NCBI RefSeq assembly: GCF_003367355.1
Contig: NZ_CP031413.1
Span: forward strand, 248,001 to 312,000
Length of the DNA stretch: 64,000 bases
Direction: 5' to 3'
Source of the DNA: Lysobacter sp. TY2-98
GTDB taxonomy: Bacteria; Pseudomonadota; Gammaproteobacteria; Xanthomonadales; Xanthomonadaceae
The translations under genes and the position numbers were made by a program. This document shows, one piece after another, positions 32,242 through 42,226 of the stretch. The notes below the pieces were generated by a model. It was not told where the DNA came from. It saw only the letters and a program-made list of their open reading frames with translations, and did no database searches. Positions within the stretch are counted from its first letter, which is position 1. Each line of letters opens with the position of its first letter.

Positions 32242-34098
32242 TCAGGCCGCGTCGAACAGCTGCTGCAGCACCGCCTCGCCGTAGCGGTCGAGCTTGCTGC
32301 TGCCGATGCCCGGGATGCGTGCGAGTTCGTCGAGATCGGCGGGGTCGCCCTCGGCGATCGCGCGCAACGTGGCGTCGTGGAAGATCACGTAGGCCGGCAC
32401 GTTCTGCTCTCGCGCGGTCTGCGCGCGCCATTCGCGCAGCGCCTGGAAACGCGCCAGCGATGCGGGATCCAGGTCGAATGCTTCCGCTTCGGAGGTGCGG
32501 CGATCGCGACGCGAACGCACCGCCGCCTTCGGTTCGGTGCGAAAGCGCACCGTCGTCTCGCCGCGGAGCAGCGGACGCGCAGCTTCGGTCAGGCGCAGCG
32601 CGCCGAAATGCTCGACGTCCACATCGACGAACCCGCCCGCCATCAGCTGGCGGAACACGCTGCGCCACTGGCGGTCATCAAGGTCCTTGCCGACACCGAA
32701 CACGCTCAACACGTCGTGGCGGAACTGCGCGACCTTGTCGGTACGGACTCCACGCAAGACATCGACGAGATGACCGACGCCGAAGCGCTGCCCGGTGCGG
32801 TAGATCGCCGACAGCGCCTTGCGCGAGGCTTCCGTGCCGTCCCAGCTCTCGGGTGGCGACAGGCAGTTATCGCAATTGCCGCAGCCGCCCGCGCGCTCTT
32901 CCCCGAACCAGCGCAGCAGCGCCTGGCGTCGGCAGTCGGTGCTTTCGCAGTAGCCGAGCAATGCGTCGAGCTTGCGCAGCTCGAGGCGCTTGCGCTCTTC
33001 GCCCGCCTCGCCCTGTTCGACCATCTGCCGCAGGCTGACGACGTCGCCGAGCCCGTAGCTCAACCACGCCTCCGACGCGCCGCCGTCGCGGCCCGCGCGG
33101 CCAGTCTCCTGGTAATAACCTTCAACCGACTTCGGCAGATCGACATGCGCGACGAAGCGCACGTCGGGTTTGTCGATGCCCATGCCGAATGCGATGGTCG
33201 CGACCATCACGATGCCGTCTTCCTGCAGGAAACGACGCTGGTTGGCCGCGCGGATGGAAGCGTCCATGCCGGCGTGGTACGCCAGCGCCTTCATGCCGGC
33301 CTTGCACAGCTGTTCCGCCACCGATTCGACACGCTTGCGCGAGAACGCGTAGACGATGCCGCTCTGGCCCGGATGCCGCGCGAGGAAGTCCAGCAACTGG
33401 CGCGTGCCGCCGCCGTCCTTGGGCACGACGGTGTAGCGGATGTTGGGCCGATCGAACGAACTGACGAACTGCTTCGCGTCCTCGAGTGCGAGGCGTTCGA
33501 CGATCTCGCGCCGCGTCGGTGCATCGGCCGTCGCGGTGAGCGCGATGCGCGGCACGTCGGGCCAGCGCTCGTGCAGCACCGTGAGCTGGCGATATTCGGG
33601 GCGGAAGTCGTGGCCCCACTGCGAGACGCAGTGCGCCTCGTCGATGGCGAACAGCCCGAGTTGCGCGCGATCGAGCAGCGACAGGAAGCGCCCGGTGAGC
33701 AGGCGCTCCGGCGCGACGTACAGAAGATCGAGTTCCCCCTGCAGCAGCTGGCGCTCGATCATCGCTGCGGTCTCGGCGTCGAGCGTCGAATTGAGATACG
33801 CGGCGCGCACGCCGACCTGGCGCAGCGCCTCCACCTGGTCCTGCATCAGCGCGATCAGCGGCGAGACCACGATCGCCACGCCGTCGCGCAGAAGCGCGGG
33901 GATCTGGTAGCAGATCGACTTGCCGCCGCCGGTGGGCATCAGCACGAGTGCGTCGCCGCCCTGGGCGACGTGGTCGACGATGTGCGCCTGCTCACCGCGG
34001 AAGGCCGTGTGGCCGAAGATGCGGTGGAGGAGGTCGAGGGCGGTGTCGGGCATCGCGGGGGCGGCTTCGGTCGTGACGGAAAGATGGGGTCGCGACAT
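32242..34098 (-). CDS. recQ: ATP-dependent DNA helicase RecQ
   Basis: A 618-residue SF2 helicase. Motif I is TGGGKSICYQIPAL, DEAH box DEAHCVSQWGHDFRPEY, the RQC zinc site CRRQALLRWFGE and CGNCDNC, the winged-helix region, and a C-terminal HRDC domain (about 535-615). It unwinds recombination and replication intermediates 3' to 5'. ATG 34098 with GGCGG upstream was chosen; the ATG 15 codons later is another possibility. Confidence 0.96.
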   Translation of the reverse strand: MSRPHLSVTTEAAPAMPDTALDLLHRIFGHTAFRGEQAHIVDHVAQGGDALVLMPTGGGKSICYQIPALLRDGVAIVVSPLIALMQDQVEALRQVGVRAAYLNSTLDAETAAMIERQLLQGELDLLYVAPERLLTGRFLSLLDRAQLGLFAIDEAHCVSQWGHDFRPEYRQLTVLHERWPDVPRIALTATADAPTRREIVERLALEDAKQFVSSFDRPNIRYTVVPKDGGGTRQLLDFLARHPGQSGIVYAFSRKRVESVAEQLCKAGMKALAYHAGMDASIRAANQRRFLQEDGIVMVATIAFGMGIDKPDVRFVAHVDLPKSVEGYYQETGRAGRDGGASEAWLSYGLGDVVSLRQMVEQGEAGEERKRLELRKLDALLGYCESTDCRRQALLRWFGEERAGGCGNCDNCLSPPESWDGTEASRKALSAIYRTGQRFGVGHLVDVLRGVRTDKVAQFRHDVLSVFGVGKDLDDRQWRSVFRQLMAGGFVDVDVEHFGALRLTEAARPLLRGETTVRFRTEPKAAVRSRRDRRTSEAEAFDLDPASLARFQALREWRAQTAREQNVPAYVIFHDATLRAIAEGDPADLDELARIPGIGSSKLDRYGEAVLQQLFDAA

Positions 34099-34220
34099 CG
34101 AGCCGCCTAGCGGAGCGCGACGCGTTCCGGCGTGGGAATTATCCGGTCTTCGGGTCTCAGGGACTGAAGCGGCGCCGATAGGCAGGGCAGGTCGCACCGT
34201 CGCGACGCGGCCGCGACCAT

Positions 34221-34256
34221 GCAAATAAAGAGGGGCCGGCATTGCGCCGGCCCCTC
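34221..34256 (-). terminator. Rho-independent terminator of dps
   Basis: An 11-bp stem (GAGGGGCCGGC with GCCGGCCCCTC) and a 5-base loop, followed on the minus strand by TTTATTTGC. It starts 20 bp after the dps stop codon. Confidence 0.8.
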
Positions 34257-34276
34257 GCGTGATCCGTTCAGCTCGT

Positions 34277-34810
34277 TCACTGCAGCAGCGAACGCAGCAT
34301 CCACGCGTACTTCTCGTGCGTCTGCAGGCGCTGGGTCATGAGGTCGACGGTCGGATCGTCGCCGGCATCATCGGCCCGCTTGAGCACGGTTCGCGCGGTG
34401 CGGCAGACGCCTTCGTTGCCGGTCACCAGCTGGCGCACCATCTCGCGCCAGTCCACTGTCTCCGTCAGGCCGGGCTCCTCCGGCAGCGAGCTCAGGCGGA
34501 TGAACTCCGCGTACGAGCCCGGCGCGTTGAAGCCCAGGGCGCGGATGCGCTCGGCGATGTCGTCGAGCGCCGCCCACTGCTCGGTGTACTGCGTCTCGAA
34601 CATCACGTGCAGCGCATTGAACATCTGGCCCGTCACGTTCCAGTGGAAGTTATGGGTCTTGAGGTACAGCGTGAACGCGTCGGACAGGTAGCGCGACAGG
34701 CCTTCGGCGACCGCCTTGCGATCGTCTTCCTCGATCCCGATATTCACTGCGGGCATGCTGCCGGCGACCTGCACGCCGCCATTGCCGTTCTTCCCGGTTT
34801 CCTTCTGCAT
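34277..34810 (-). CDS. dps: Dps-family DNA-protecting ferritin-like protein
   Basis: A 177-residue four-helix Dps protein. The ferroxidase residues sit in THNFHWNVTG and FETQYTEQWAALDDIAERIR, matching the intersubunit site of Dps (His and Asp/Glu ligands). It forms dodecamers that oxidise iron with H2O2 and bind DNA in stationary phase. The N-terminal 20 residues are Gly/Asn/Gln-rich with Lys, as in DNA-binding tails. GAGAAGG precedes the ATG. It is divergent from hrpA. Confidence 0.94.
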   Translation of the reverse strand: MQKETGKNGNGGVQVAGSMPAVNIGIEEDDRKAVAEGLSRYLSDAFTLYLKTHNFHWNVTGQMFNALHVMFETQYTEQWAALDDIAERIRALGFNAPGSYAEFIRLSSLPEEPGLTETVDWREMVRQLVTGNEGVCRTARTVLKRADDAGDDPTVDLMTQRLQTHEKYAWMLRSLLQ

Positions 34811-34887
34811 CTGCCTTCTCCGACGTCTTGCCGTGACTCCCGCCAAAATAGGGAGCCGCCCGGCCGTTGTGAAATCGAAATTTCGTC

Positions 34888-37800
34888 TTGAACCGATCCA
34901 CGCCCTCTATCGATCCGCGTGACCTCCCGCTCGCGCGCCGCCGCCTCGATGACGCGATGACGCGTGATCGCGGCCGTCTGCACGGCCTCTGGATGCGCTG
35001 GAACCAGTCACCTGGCGACATCGCCCGTCGCGATGCCTTCGAGCGTGCGCTCGCGGCGTCGGTAGCGCAACGCGAGGCCCGCGCGCGCAACCTGCCGACC
35101 GCGACCGTCGACGCGGCATTGCCGATCGCGGCGGAGGCCGAGCGCATTGTCGACCTGATCCGTGAACACCCGGTCGTGGTGATCGCTGGCGAGACCGGTT
35201 CGGGTAAGACCACGCAGATCCCGAAGCTCTGCATCGCGGCCGGGCGTGGCGTCGCCGGCATGATCGGTTGTACGCAGCCGCGCCGGATCGCCGCACGCGC
35301 AGTGGCGCGTCGCGTTGCCGAAGAACTGAAGGTGCCGATGGGTGGCGCGGTCGGCTACCAGGTGCGCTTCACCGACAACGTCGGCGAGGACACCGTGGTC
35401 AAGTTCATGACCGACGGCATCCTGCTCGCGGAAATCCAGTCCGACCGCTGGCTGTCGCGCTACGACACGCTGCTCATCGACGAAGCGCACGAGCGCTCGC
35501 TCAACATCGATTTCCTGCTCGGTTATCTGAAGCAGCTGCTGCAGCGTCGGAAAGACCTCAAGGTCATCATCACCTCCGCGACGATCGATACCGCACGCTT
35601 CGCCGCGCATTTCCAGAATGCGCCCGTGGTGAGCGTCGAAGGACGCGGCTATCCGGTGTCGGTTCGCTATCGCCCACTCGAAGGCGAGTCCGACGCCACG
35701 TCGCGGACGCGGCGCGCGCCGTTGGCGGACGAGTCCTCGCGCGATGGCGCGCGCACCGTCAACGAAGCCATCGTCGCGGCCTGCGACGAAATCAGCTCCG
35801 AGGATGCACGCGGCGACGTGCTGATCTTCCTTCCGGGCGAGCGTGAGATCCGGGACGCGCACCAGGCGCTGGAGCGTCGCAAGTACCGCCACACCGAAGT
35901 GCTGCCGCTGTATGCGCGTCTGAGTGCGCGCGACCAGGATCGCGTCTTTAATCCCGGCCCGCAGCGCCGCATCGTGCTCGCGACCAACGTCGCCGAGACG
36001 TCGCTGACGGTGCCGCGCATCCGCTACGTCGTCGATCCCGGCTTGGCGCGCGTCAAGCGCTACAGCCCGCGCGCCAAGCTCGACCGCCTGCACATCGAGC
36101 CGGTCAGTCAGGCCAGTGCGAACCAGCGCATGGGTCGATGCGGCCGCGTCTCGGAAGGCACCTGCTATCGCCTGTATGCCGAGGCCGATTTCCAGTCGCG
36201 CCCGGAGTTCACCGACCCCGAAATCCGTCGCGCCGCACTTGCGGGCGTGATCCTGCGCATGCTCGCGCTCGGCCTCGGGCGCATCGAGGATTTCCCGTTC
36301 CTCGAACCGCCGGACCCGCGCGCGATCGCGGATGGCTGGCAACAGCTCGCCGAGCTCGGTGCGGTCGACGTCGATCGCAAGCTGACCGAGATCGGTCGTC
36401 TGATGGCGCGCATGCCGGTCGACGTCAAGCTGGCGCGCATGCTCGTCGCCGCCAACGCGCACGGCGTGCTGCGCGAGTTGCTGGTGATCGCCGCGTTCCT
36501 CGGTATCCAGGATCCGCGCGAGCGTCCGTCGGACCAGCGCGCCGCCGCGGACAACGCGCATGCCGAATTCGCCGACACGCGTTCGGAGTTCGTCGGCATC
36601 CTCAAGCTGTGGGACGCGTACGAGACGGCGCATGCCGACCTCACCCAGTCCAAGCTGCGCGCGTGGTGCGAGAAGCACTTCCTCGGCTTTCTGCGCATGC
36701 GCGAATGGCGTGAGCTGCACCGTCAGCTGAAGCTGATGGCGGAGGAACTGGGCTGGTCGGCGGGCCGTGCCGATGCGCCGGTGACGAGTGCGGGGCTCGC
36801 GTCGCCGCGTGCAGCGAATCGTGACAAGGCGGCGCGGCCGACGCGCAGCCACGGGGGGTTGCCCGTCGCCGCGCGAAGCCAGCCAACTTCCGCGCCCGCA
36901 GCGGCAGCGGCAGCGGTCGGCGCCTCCTCGTCACCAGCGAGCGGCGACGCGGAGATGGCGGCCGACAGCGGCAAAGCGGCCGCACATCACTTCACCAAGT
37001 TGCACCGCGCAATCCTCGCCGGTCTGCCGACGCAAGTCGGCCAGCGCACCGATCGCGGCTACGACGGCCCACGCGGTCGCAAATTCCAGCTGTTTCCCGG
37101 GTCGTCGCTGGCGAAAAAACCGCCGCCGTGGGTACTGTCCGCCACGCTGCTCGACACCGAGCGCGTGTGGGCGCTGACGAACGCGTCGATCGAGCCGCAA
37201 TGGGCCATCGACGAACTGCCGCACCTGCTTGCGCGCCGGCAGAGCGATCCGCGCTGGTCGCGCTCGCAGGGGCGCGTCATCGGCAGCGAACAGATCTCGC
37301 TGTTCGGTCTCGTGCTCGCGCCGAAACGACCGATCCACTACGGCGCGCTGTTCCCCGAGGAGAGCCGGGTGATCTTCGCGCGCGATGCGCTGGTCACCGG
37401 CGAGATCAATACACGTTCGGTGTTCCTGAAGAAGAACCTCGCGACGTACCAGAAGGCCAAGGAGGAGGAAGCGAAACAACGTCGCGCCGGCCTGGTCGTC
37501 GACGAGGAATGGATGGCACAGTGGTACCTCGATCGGCTTCCCGCACACGTGCACAACGCGCAGGCGCTGGACGCGTGGTACGCGAAGCTGCCGGCGAACG
37601 AGAAGGCCGCGCTGGAGTGGTCGCTCGATGACCTGATGATCGGCGAGGCGACCACCGCGTCGCGCTTCCCGCCGTTCCTGCGCATGGGCGACGTGCAGCT
37701 CGCGGTGAAGTACCGCTTCGAGCCGGGCGCGGACGATGACGGCATGACGATCGCGGTGCCGCTGCACCTGCTCAACGCACTCGATGCACCGCAGCTGTCG

Positions 37801-39060
37801 TGGCTTGCGCCGGGCTTCGTCGCCGACAAGGCCGCCGCGCTCATTCGCTCGCTGCCGAAAGCGCAGCGGCGCAACTTCGTGCCTGCACCGGATTTCGCCA
37901 AGGCGTTCGCGGAGGCGCACGGCGCGTGGGCGAACGGCCGTCCCACCGAACCCGACGACATCACCGGAACGCTCGCGCGTTTCCTGTCGAAACTCACTGG
38001 CGTGCAGGTGATGGCGATGGAGTTCGACGCGGCGTCGATCAAGGCACATCTGCGGACGAACCTGCGCCTGCTCGATCGTGACGGCCGGCGCGTGCTCGCG
38101 GAGTCGCGCGATCTCGACGATCTGCGCGATCGCTTCGGCGCGCTCGCCGCGGACGCGTTCGCGGAGAAGGCGTCCAGCGGCCTCGCGCAGGACGGGCTGG
38201 CGACCTTCCCGGCCACGCGCATTCCCGACAGCGTGCGGGGCGCCGGCGGCATTCCCGCGTTCCCCGCATTGCAGGACGACGGCGCGACCGCGTCGTTGCA
38301 CGTGTTCGCCCAGCGCGTCGAAGCCGAGCGCGCGCATCCCGCTGGCGTGCGCCGCCTGCTGCGCCTCGCCTTCGTCGATCGCATGCGTCAGGCGCGCAAG
38401 CAGTTGCCGGTATCGCCGAAGACCGCGCTGCTGTACGCGGCGATCGAGTCGGCGGCACCGCGCACCGGCGAAGCGGCCACGCTCAAGGAAGGCGACAGAC
38501 TGCGTCTCGATCTCGTGGAAGGTGCATTCGACGCGTTGACGGACGACGGACTCGGCGCGATCCGCGATCCCGATGCGTTCGATGCGCGCCGCGAGCAGGT
38601 CGCCAAGCGCCTGTTCGCCGAAGCAACCGACCGCCTGCGTCAGGCCGAGGCGATTCTCACCGCGGTGGCCGATGTGCGCGCCAGGCTCGAGGCACCGCTG
38701 ATGGGCTGGGCCAGCGGCAATCTCGACGACATGCGCGCGCATCTCGCCTCGCTGACGCCGCCCGGCTTCCTGCGTGACACGCCCGCGGCGCTACTGCGCG
38801 AATACCCGCGCTATCTCAAGGCGCTCTCACTGCGTGCCGAGCGTGCGCTGCGCGATCCCGCACGCGACCAGGCGCGCATGCTCGAGCTTCGACCGTTCGT
38901 TCAGGCGCTCGAAGCGGCGAATGCCGACGACCTCGCATGGCAGGAGTTCCGCCAGGACCTCGAGGAACTGCGCGTCTCGCTGTTCGCGCAGGAACTCGGT
39001 GCGCGTGGCGGGGTGTCGCCCAAGAAGCTCGCGCAACGGCTGGCGCAGTTGGCGCGCTGA
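34888..39060 (+). CDS. hrpA: ATP-dependent RNA helicase HrpA
   Basis: A 1,390-residue DEAH-box helicase with Walker A GETGSGKTT (101-109), DEAH (198-201), SATIDT, then helicase C, winged-helix/ratchet (HA2), OB-fold and the long C-terminal domain particular to HrpA. HrpA acts on mRNA and in ribosome rescue. No ATG fits: a stop codon lies just upstream and the conserved DDAMTRDRGRLHGL begins before the first in-frame ATG (34957), so the TTG at 34888 is the likely start. A Pro/Ala/Ser-rich linker of about 60 residues (about 640-700) interrupts the HA2-OB region and is probably disordered. Confidence 0.94.
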   Translation: MNRSTPSIDPRDLPLARRRLDDAMTRDRGRLHGLWMRWNQSPGDIARRDAFERALAASVAQREARARNLPTATVDAALPIAAEAERIVDLIREHPVVVIAGETGSGKTTQIPKLCIAAGRGVAGMIGCTQPRRIAARAVARRVAEELKVPMGGAVGYQVRFTDNVGEDTVVKFMTDGILLAEIQSDRWLSRYDTLLIDEAHERSLNIDFLLGYLKQLLQRRKDLKVIITSATIDTARFAAHFQNAPVVSVEGRGYPVSVRYRPLEGESDATSRTRRAPLADESSRDGARTVNEAIVAACDEISSEDARGDVLIFLPGEREIRDAHQALERRKYRHTEVLPLYARLSARDQDRVFNPGPQRRIVLATNVAETSLTVPRIRYVVDPGLARVKRYSPRAKLDRLHIEPVSQASANQRMGRCGRVSEGTCYRLYAEADFQSRPEFTDPEIRRAALAGVILRMLALGLGRIEDFPFLEPPDPRAIADGWQQLAELGAVDVDRKLTEIGRLMARMPVDVKLARMLVAANAHGVLRELLVIAAFLGIQDPRERPSDQRAAADNAHAEFADTRSEFVGILKLWDAYETAHADLTQSKLRAWCEKHFLGFLRMREWRELHRQLKLMAEELGWSAGRADAPVTSAGLASPRAANRDKAARPTRSHGGLPVAARSQPTSAPAAAAAAVGASSSPASGDAEMAADSGKAAAHHFTKLHRAILAGLPTQVGQRTDRGYDGPRGRKFQLFPGSSLAKKPPPWVLSATLLDTERVWALTNASIEPQWAIDELPHLLARRQSDPRWSRSQGRVIGSEQISLFGLVLAPKRPIHYGALFPEESRVIFARDALVTGEINTRSVFLKKNLATYQKAKEEEAKQRRAGLVVDEEWMAQWYLDRLPAHVHNAQALDAWYAKLPANEKAALEWSLDDLMIGEATTASRFPPFLRMGDVQLAVKYRFEPGADDDGMTIAVPLHLLNALDAPQLSWLAPGFVADKAAALIRSLPKAQRRNFVPAPDFAKAFAEAHGAWANGRPTEPDDITGTLARFLSKLTGVQVMAMEFDAASIKAHLRTNLRLLDRDGRRVLAESRDLDDLRDRFGALAADAFAEKASSGLAQDGLATFPATRIPDSVRGAGGIPAFPALQDDGATASLHVFAQRVEAERAHPAGVRRLLRLAFVDRMRQARKQLPVSPKTALLYAAIESAAPRTGEAATLKEGDRLRLDLVEGAFDALTDDGLGAIRDPDAFDARREQVAKRLFAEATDRLRQAEAILTAVADVRARLEAPLMGWASGNLDDMRAHLASLTPPGFLRDTPAALLREYPRYLKALSLRAERALRDPARDQARMLELRPFVQALEAANADDLAWQEFRQDLEELRVSLFAQELGARGGVSPKKLAQRLAQLAR

Positions 39061-39079
39061 CGTCAGCGTTAGTGCAGTC

Positions 39080-39490
39080 TCAGAGCGATGGCGTTGCGCG
39101 CACCGCGCCACGCACGGCGATTGCAAACATGATCACAAGGATCAGTGCCCCCGCACCGAAGGCGCCACGGCACACGACCTCAGACGTCGCGATCCGCGCG
39201 CCGAACGCCAGCGTCGTGCACTGACGCGGTCCACTGCCGAACGCGATCCAGCCGGGCACGATGATCATTGCGCCGAGCAGCACGCAGACCAGCCACCGCA
39301 CCAGGCCCTCGAGCCGCAACGCCTGGCCGACCAGGCAGCGGCCGGCGAGTCCGAACAACCCGAGCGCGGTGAAGACCACCCAGGCGGGCGCCTTCAGTTG
39401 CTCGGGATGTCCGTGCACCAGCGCCGCCATGCCGGCGGCGACGATCACCAGTCCGATGCCCACCGCGATCGGCGGGCGCGTCGTGCCCAT
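39080..39490 (-). CDS. Small membrane protein with four helices
   Basis: A 136-residue protein with four predicted membrane segments (about 8-26, 36-55, 62-82 and 108-130) and a Cys/Gly-rich loop between the last two. I do not recognise the family. It lies 17 bp downstream of the secreted-protein gene that starts at 39999, and may be co-transcribed with it. Confidence 0.65.
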   Translation of the reverse strand: MGTTRPPIAVGIGLVIVAAGMAALVHGHPEQLKAPAWVVFTALGLFGLAGRCLVGQALRLEGLVRWLVCVLLGAMIIVPGWIAFGSGPRQCTTLAFGARIATSEVVCRGAFGAGALILVIMFAIAVRGAVRATPSL

Positions 39491-39507
39491 CGGATCGCAG
39501 CGCGCGC

Positions 39508-39999
39508 TTACTTGACGCGCATGACCTTGGCGCGCGTGCCATATCCCTGCACGGCCATGTACCACGCGTTGCCGATCACGCTCGGCGAAATCGTGACGTT
39601 GGGATGGGTCAGGCGAACGCCGGCGAGCGTCGCCGAATCGATCTGGCGCCAGACCTGTCCATTGTCGAGCGTGTAGGTGCGACCCTGCTCGAAGCCACGG
39701 AACTCACCCGTCACCGCGCTCTTGATCGGATCGGTCGAGCCGAAGTTGAAGAAGCCGCGGTTGTCGTCCTCGACCTTCTTCTTCGCGCCGGCCGCGGCCT
39801 TCGCCGTTTCTGTTTCGATCGTGCGGCCGAGCCAGGTGTTGAGGTGTGCGAGTTCGTCGGGCGAGAGCTTGTCGAGGCCTGCGGCCTTGAACTCCTCGGG
39901 CGACATCTGCTGCTGGATCGGTGGCTGCGCTGCGACGGCCGCGCCGGTGCAGGCGAGGGCGACGGCGAGGACGAGGGCACGCATGCGAGCTGGAGCCAT
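39508..39999 (-). CDS. Secreted/periplasmic hypothetical protein
   Basis: A 163-residue protein with a clear signal peptide (MRALVLAVALACTGAAVAA, starting from a second Met) followed by about 140 residues. One part is helical (SPEEFKAAGLDKLSPDELAH) and one beta-rich (TYTLDNGQVWRQID). LSPDELAxLNxWL is a motif seen in small Xanthomonadaceae exported proteins of unknown role. A strong GGAGGA site precedes the ATG at 39999. It is divergent from relA. Confidence 0.72.
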   Translation of the reverse strand: MAPARMRALVLAVALACTGAAVAAQPPIQQQMSPEEFKAAGLDKLSPDELAHLNTWLGRTIETETAKAAAGAKKKVEDDNRGFFNFGSTDPIKSAVTGEFRGFEQGRTYTLDNGQVWRQIDSATLAGVRLTHPNVTISPSVIGNAWYMAVQGYGTRAKVMRVK

Positions 40000-40057
40000 G
40001 AACTGTTCCTCCGGGCGGATGCGGGCTAGTGTAGACCGCTCCGATTCCCGTCTCCGC

Positions 40058-42226
40058 ATGAACGCGCCGTCGCCCCCGCCGACGCATCCGCTCGCCGACG
40101 CACTCGCGCACCCTGCCGCCACGGTGCTGGCGGCGCCGCTGCGGACGGCGCTCGAATCGGCGGCGGTGGCGCCCGTCGGCACCGCGGCGTGGGCGCTGAT
40201 CGAATCCACGCTCGGCTCGCTGGCCACGCTGGGCGGCGACAGCGACATGGTCGCCGCCACATTGGTGCATGACTGGCCCGGGCTGGCCGACGCATTGGAT
40301 GCAGGATTCGGCGCGCGTTTCCCCGCCGTCGCCGCGCTGGTCGAGAGCCAGCACGCCGCGGAGCCCGTATCGGACCTGCACGCGCGCCATCCCGACGGCC
40401 GCGGCAGTGAAGGTCTGCGACGCCTGCTGCTGGCCATGGTGCGCGACCTGCGCGTCGTGCCGATCCTGCTCGCGCGGCAGCTCGCCCGCCTGCGTCTGGC
40501 GAACACGCTGCCCGAGGACGAGCAGCGCGCGCTCGCCGCACTCACGCGCGACATCCACGCGCCGCTCGCGAACCGGCTCGGCATCTGGCAGCTGAAGTGG
40601 GAACTCGAGGACCTCGCGTTCCGCTTTCTGGAACCGGCGACGTACCAGCAGATCGCGCGTCTGCTCGACGAGAAGCGCGTCGCGCGCGAACGCTACATCG
40701 AGGACGTCAAGCAGACGCTGCGCAACGCGCTCGACGCGCAGGGCATTCGCGCCGATGTCGCAGGCCGGCCCAAGCACATCTATTCCATCTGGAAGAAGAT
40801 GCAGCGCAAGAACGTGCCGATCAGCGAGCTTTACGACCTGCGCGCCGTGCGAATCCTGGTCGACGACCTGGCCGCCTGCTACGCCGCGCTCGGCATCGTG
40901 CACGCGACCTGGGCGCCGATTCCCAGCGAGTTCGATGACTACATCGCGCGTCCCAAGCGCAACGACTACCGCTCGCTGCACACCGCGGTCGTCGGACCGG
41001 AGGGCAAGACGCTCGAGGTGCAGATCCGCACGCACGACATGCATCGTCAGGCCGAGCTGGGCGTCGCTGCGCACTGGAAATACAAGGAGGGGGGCGGGCC
41101 GGGCGGTTCGAGCGCGAATGCCGCCGCCGCGTTCGAACGGAAGATCGCGTGGATGCGTCGCCTGCTCGACGCCGCGGGCGAGGAGGGCGCGCTTGCCGGC
41201 GAACTCGACAGCGAACTCGTCGAGGACCGCGTCTACGTGCTGACGCCGAAGGGCGAGGTCGTGGATCTGCCCGCGGGCGCGACGCCGCTCGATTTCGCCT
41301 ACCACGTGCATACGGAGGTCGGGCATCGCTGCCGCGGCGCGAAGATCGACGGCCGCATCGTCCCGCTCGATCACAAACTGCGCAGCGGCGATCACGTCGA
41401 GATCCTCACCGGCAAGGTGTCGGAGCCCCGGCGCGACTGGCTGGTCGCATCGAACGGGTTTCTCGCGAGTGCGCGTTCGCGCGAGAAGGTGCGCACCTGG
41501 TTCAACCGCCTCGATCGCGAACGCAACGAGCAGGCCGGTCGCGACATGCTCGAAAAGGAACTGCGCCGGCTGTCGATGTTGAATGCCGACCTCGCGCCGG
41601 CACGTGAGCGCTTCCACGCAGAGAGCGACGACGACCTGTACGTGCTGGTCGCGCTCGGCGACGTCGGCCCGCATCAGGTCGGACGCGCGCTGCTTGAGCA
41701 CGAACGCGCGGCGCGGGACGCGGCGATGCCGGTCGCCCCTTCCACGATCGTCGCACCGGAGCGTCACAAGCCGCGGAGTCGCGACGGCGAGTTTACGGTC
41801 GAAGGCGTGGGCAACCTGCTCGTGCAGCTTGCGCGCTGCTGCCAGCCGCTGCCGGGGGAGGGGATCGTCGGCTACCTCACCAAGGCGCGCGGCGTCAGCG
41901 TGCATCGGCCCGACTGTGCGGCGTTCGAGCGCCTCGCCGCGGCGCAACCGCAACGCGTGTTGCCGGTGGAGTGGCGGCGCGCCGGCAGTTCGTACGATGT
42001 CGATGTCGAACTCGTGGCGATCGACCGCAAGTGGCTGTTGAAGGAGGTCACGAACGTCGTCGCGCAGAACGGCGTCGGTGTCAGCAGCCTCAACACCGAA
42101 CACGATCGCGGTGGCGCGCGGGTCACGCTGCGGCTTCGCCTGCGCGTTGCCGACTACGGCCAGCTGTCGACGGTGCTCGGCAAGCTTTCGGCGCTGCCGG
42201 GCGTGGAGCAGGCCCGCCGCGCCTGA
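40058..42226 (+). CDS. relA: RelA-type (p)ppGpp synthetase
   Basis: A 722-residue RelA/SpoT protein. The N-terminal HD region lacks the HDxxED hydrolase signature (it reads LVHDWPG), so hydrolysis is probably lost. The synthetase domain (about 235-350) has GRPKHIYSIWKKM, ELYDLRAVRI and RNDYRSLHTAVVGP. A TGS domain (about 385-450, VYVLTPKGEVVDLPAGATPLDF), a helical/zinc-finger-like region with LARCCQPLPG and HRPDC, and a C-terminal ACT domain follow. It makes the alarmone from ATP and GDP/GTP on stalled ribosomes. No clear ribosome site was seen. Confidence 0.95.
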   Translation: MNAPSPPPTHPLADALAHPAATVLAAPLRTALESAAVAPVGTAAWALIESTLGSLATLGGDSDMVAATLVHDWPGLADALDAGFGARFPAVAALVESQHAAEPVSDLHARHPDGRGSEGLRRLLLAMVRDLRVVPILLARQLARLRLANTLPEDEQRALAALTRDIHAPLANRLGIWQLKWELEDLAFRFLEPATYQQIARLLDEKRVARERYIEDVKQTLRNALDAQGIRADVAGRPKHIYSIWKKMQRKNVPISELYDLRAVRILVDDLAACYAALGIVHATWAPIPSEFDDYIARPKRNDYRSLHTAVVGPEGKTLEVQIRTHDMHRQAELGVAAHWKYKEGGGPGGSSANAAAAFERKIAWMRRLLDAAGEEGALAGELDSELVEDRVYVLTPKGEVVDLPAGATPLDFAYHVHTEVGHRCRGAKIDGRIVPLDHKLRSGDHVEILTGKVSEPRRDWLVASNGFLASARSREKVRTWFNRLDRERNEQAGRDMLEKELRRLSMLNADLAPARERFHAESDDDLYVLVALGDVGPHQVGRALLEHERAARDAAMPVAPSTIVAPERHKPRSRDGEFTVEGVGNLLVQLARCCQPLPGEGIVGYLTKARGVSVHRPDCAAFERLAAAQPQRVLPVEWRRAGSSYDVDVELVAIDRKWLLKEVTNVVAQNGVGVSSLNTEHDRGGARVTLRLRLRVADYGQLSTVLGKLSALPGVEQARRA

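Noticed and set aside
36770..36990. The Pro/Ala/Ser-rich stretch inside hrpA as a frameshift or insertion.
   Set aside because: The frame continues and conserved HrpA sequence resumes directly (LHRAILAGL), so it is a disordered linker.
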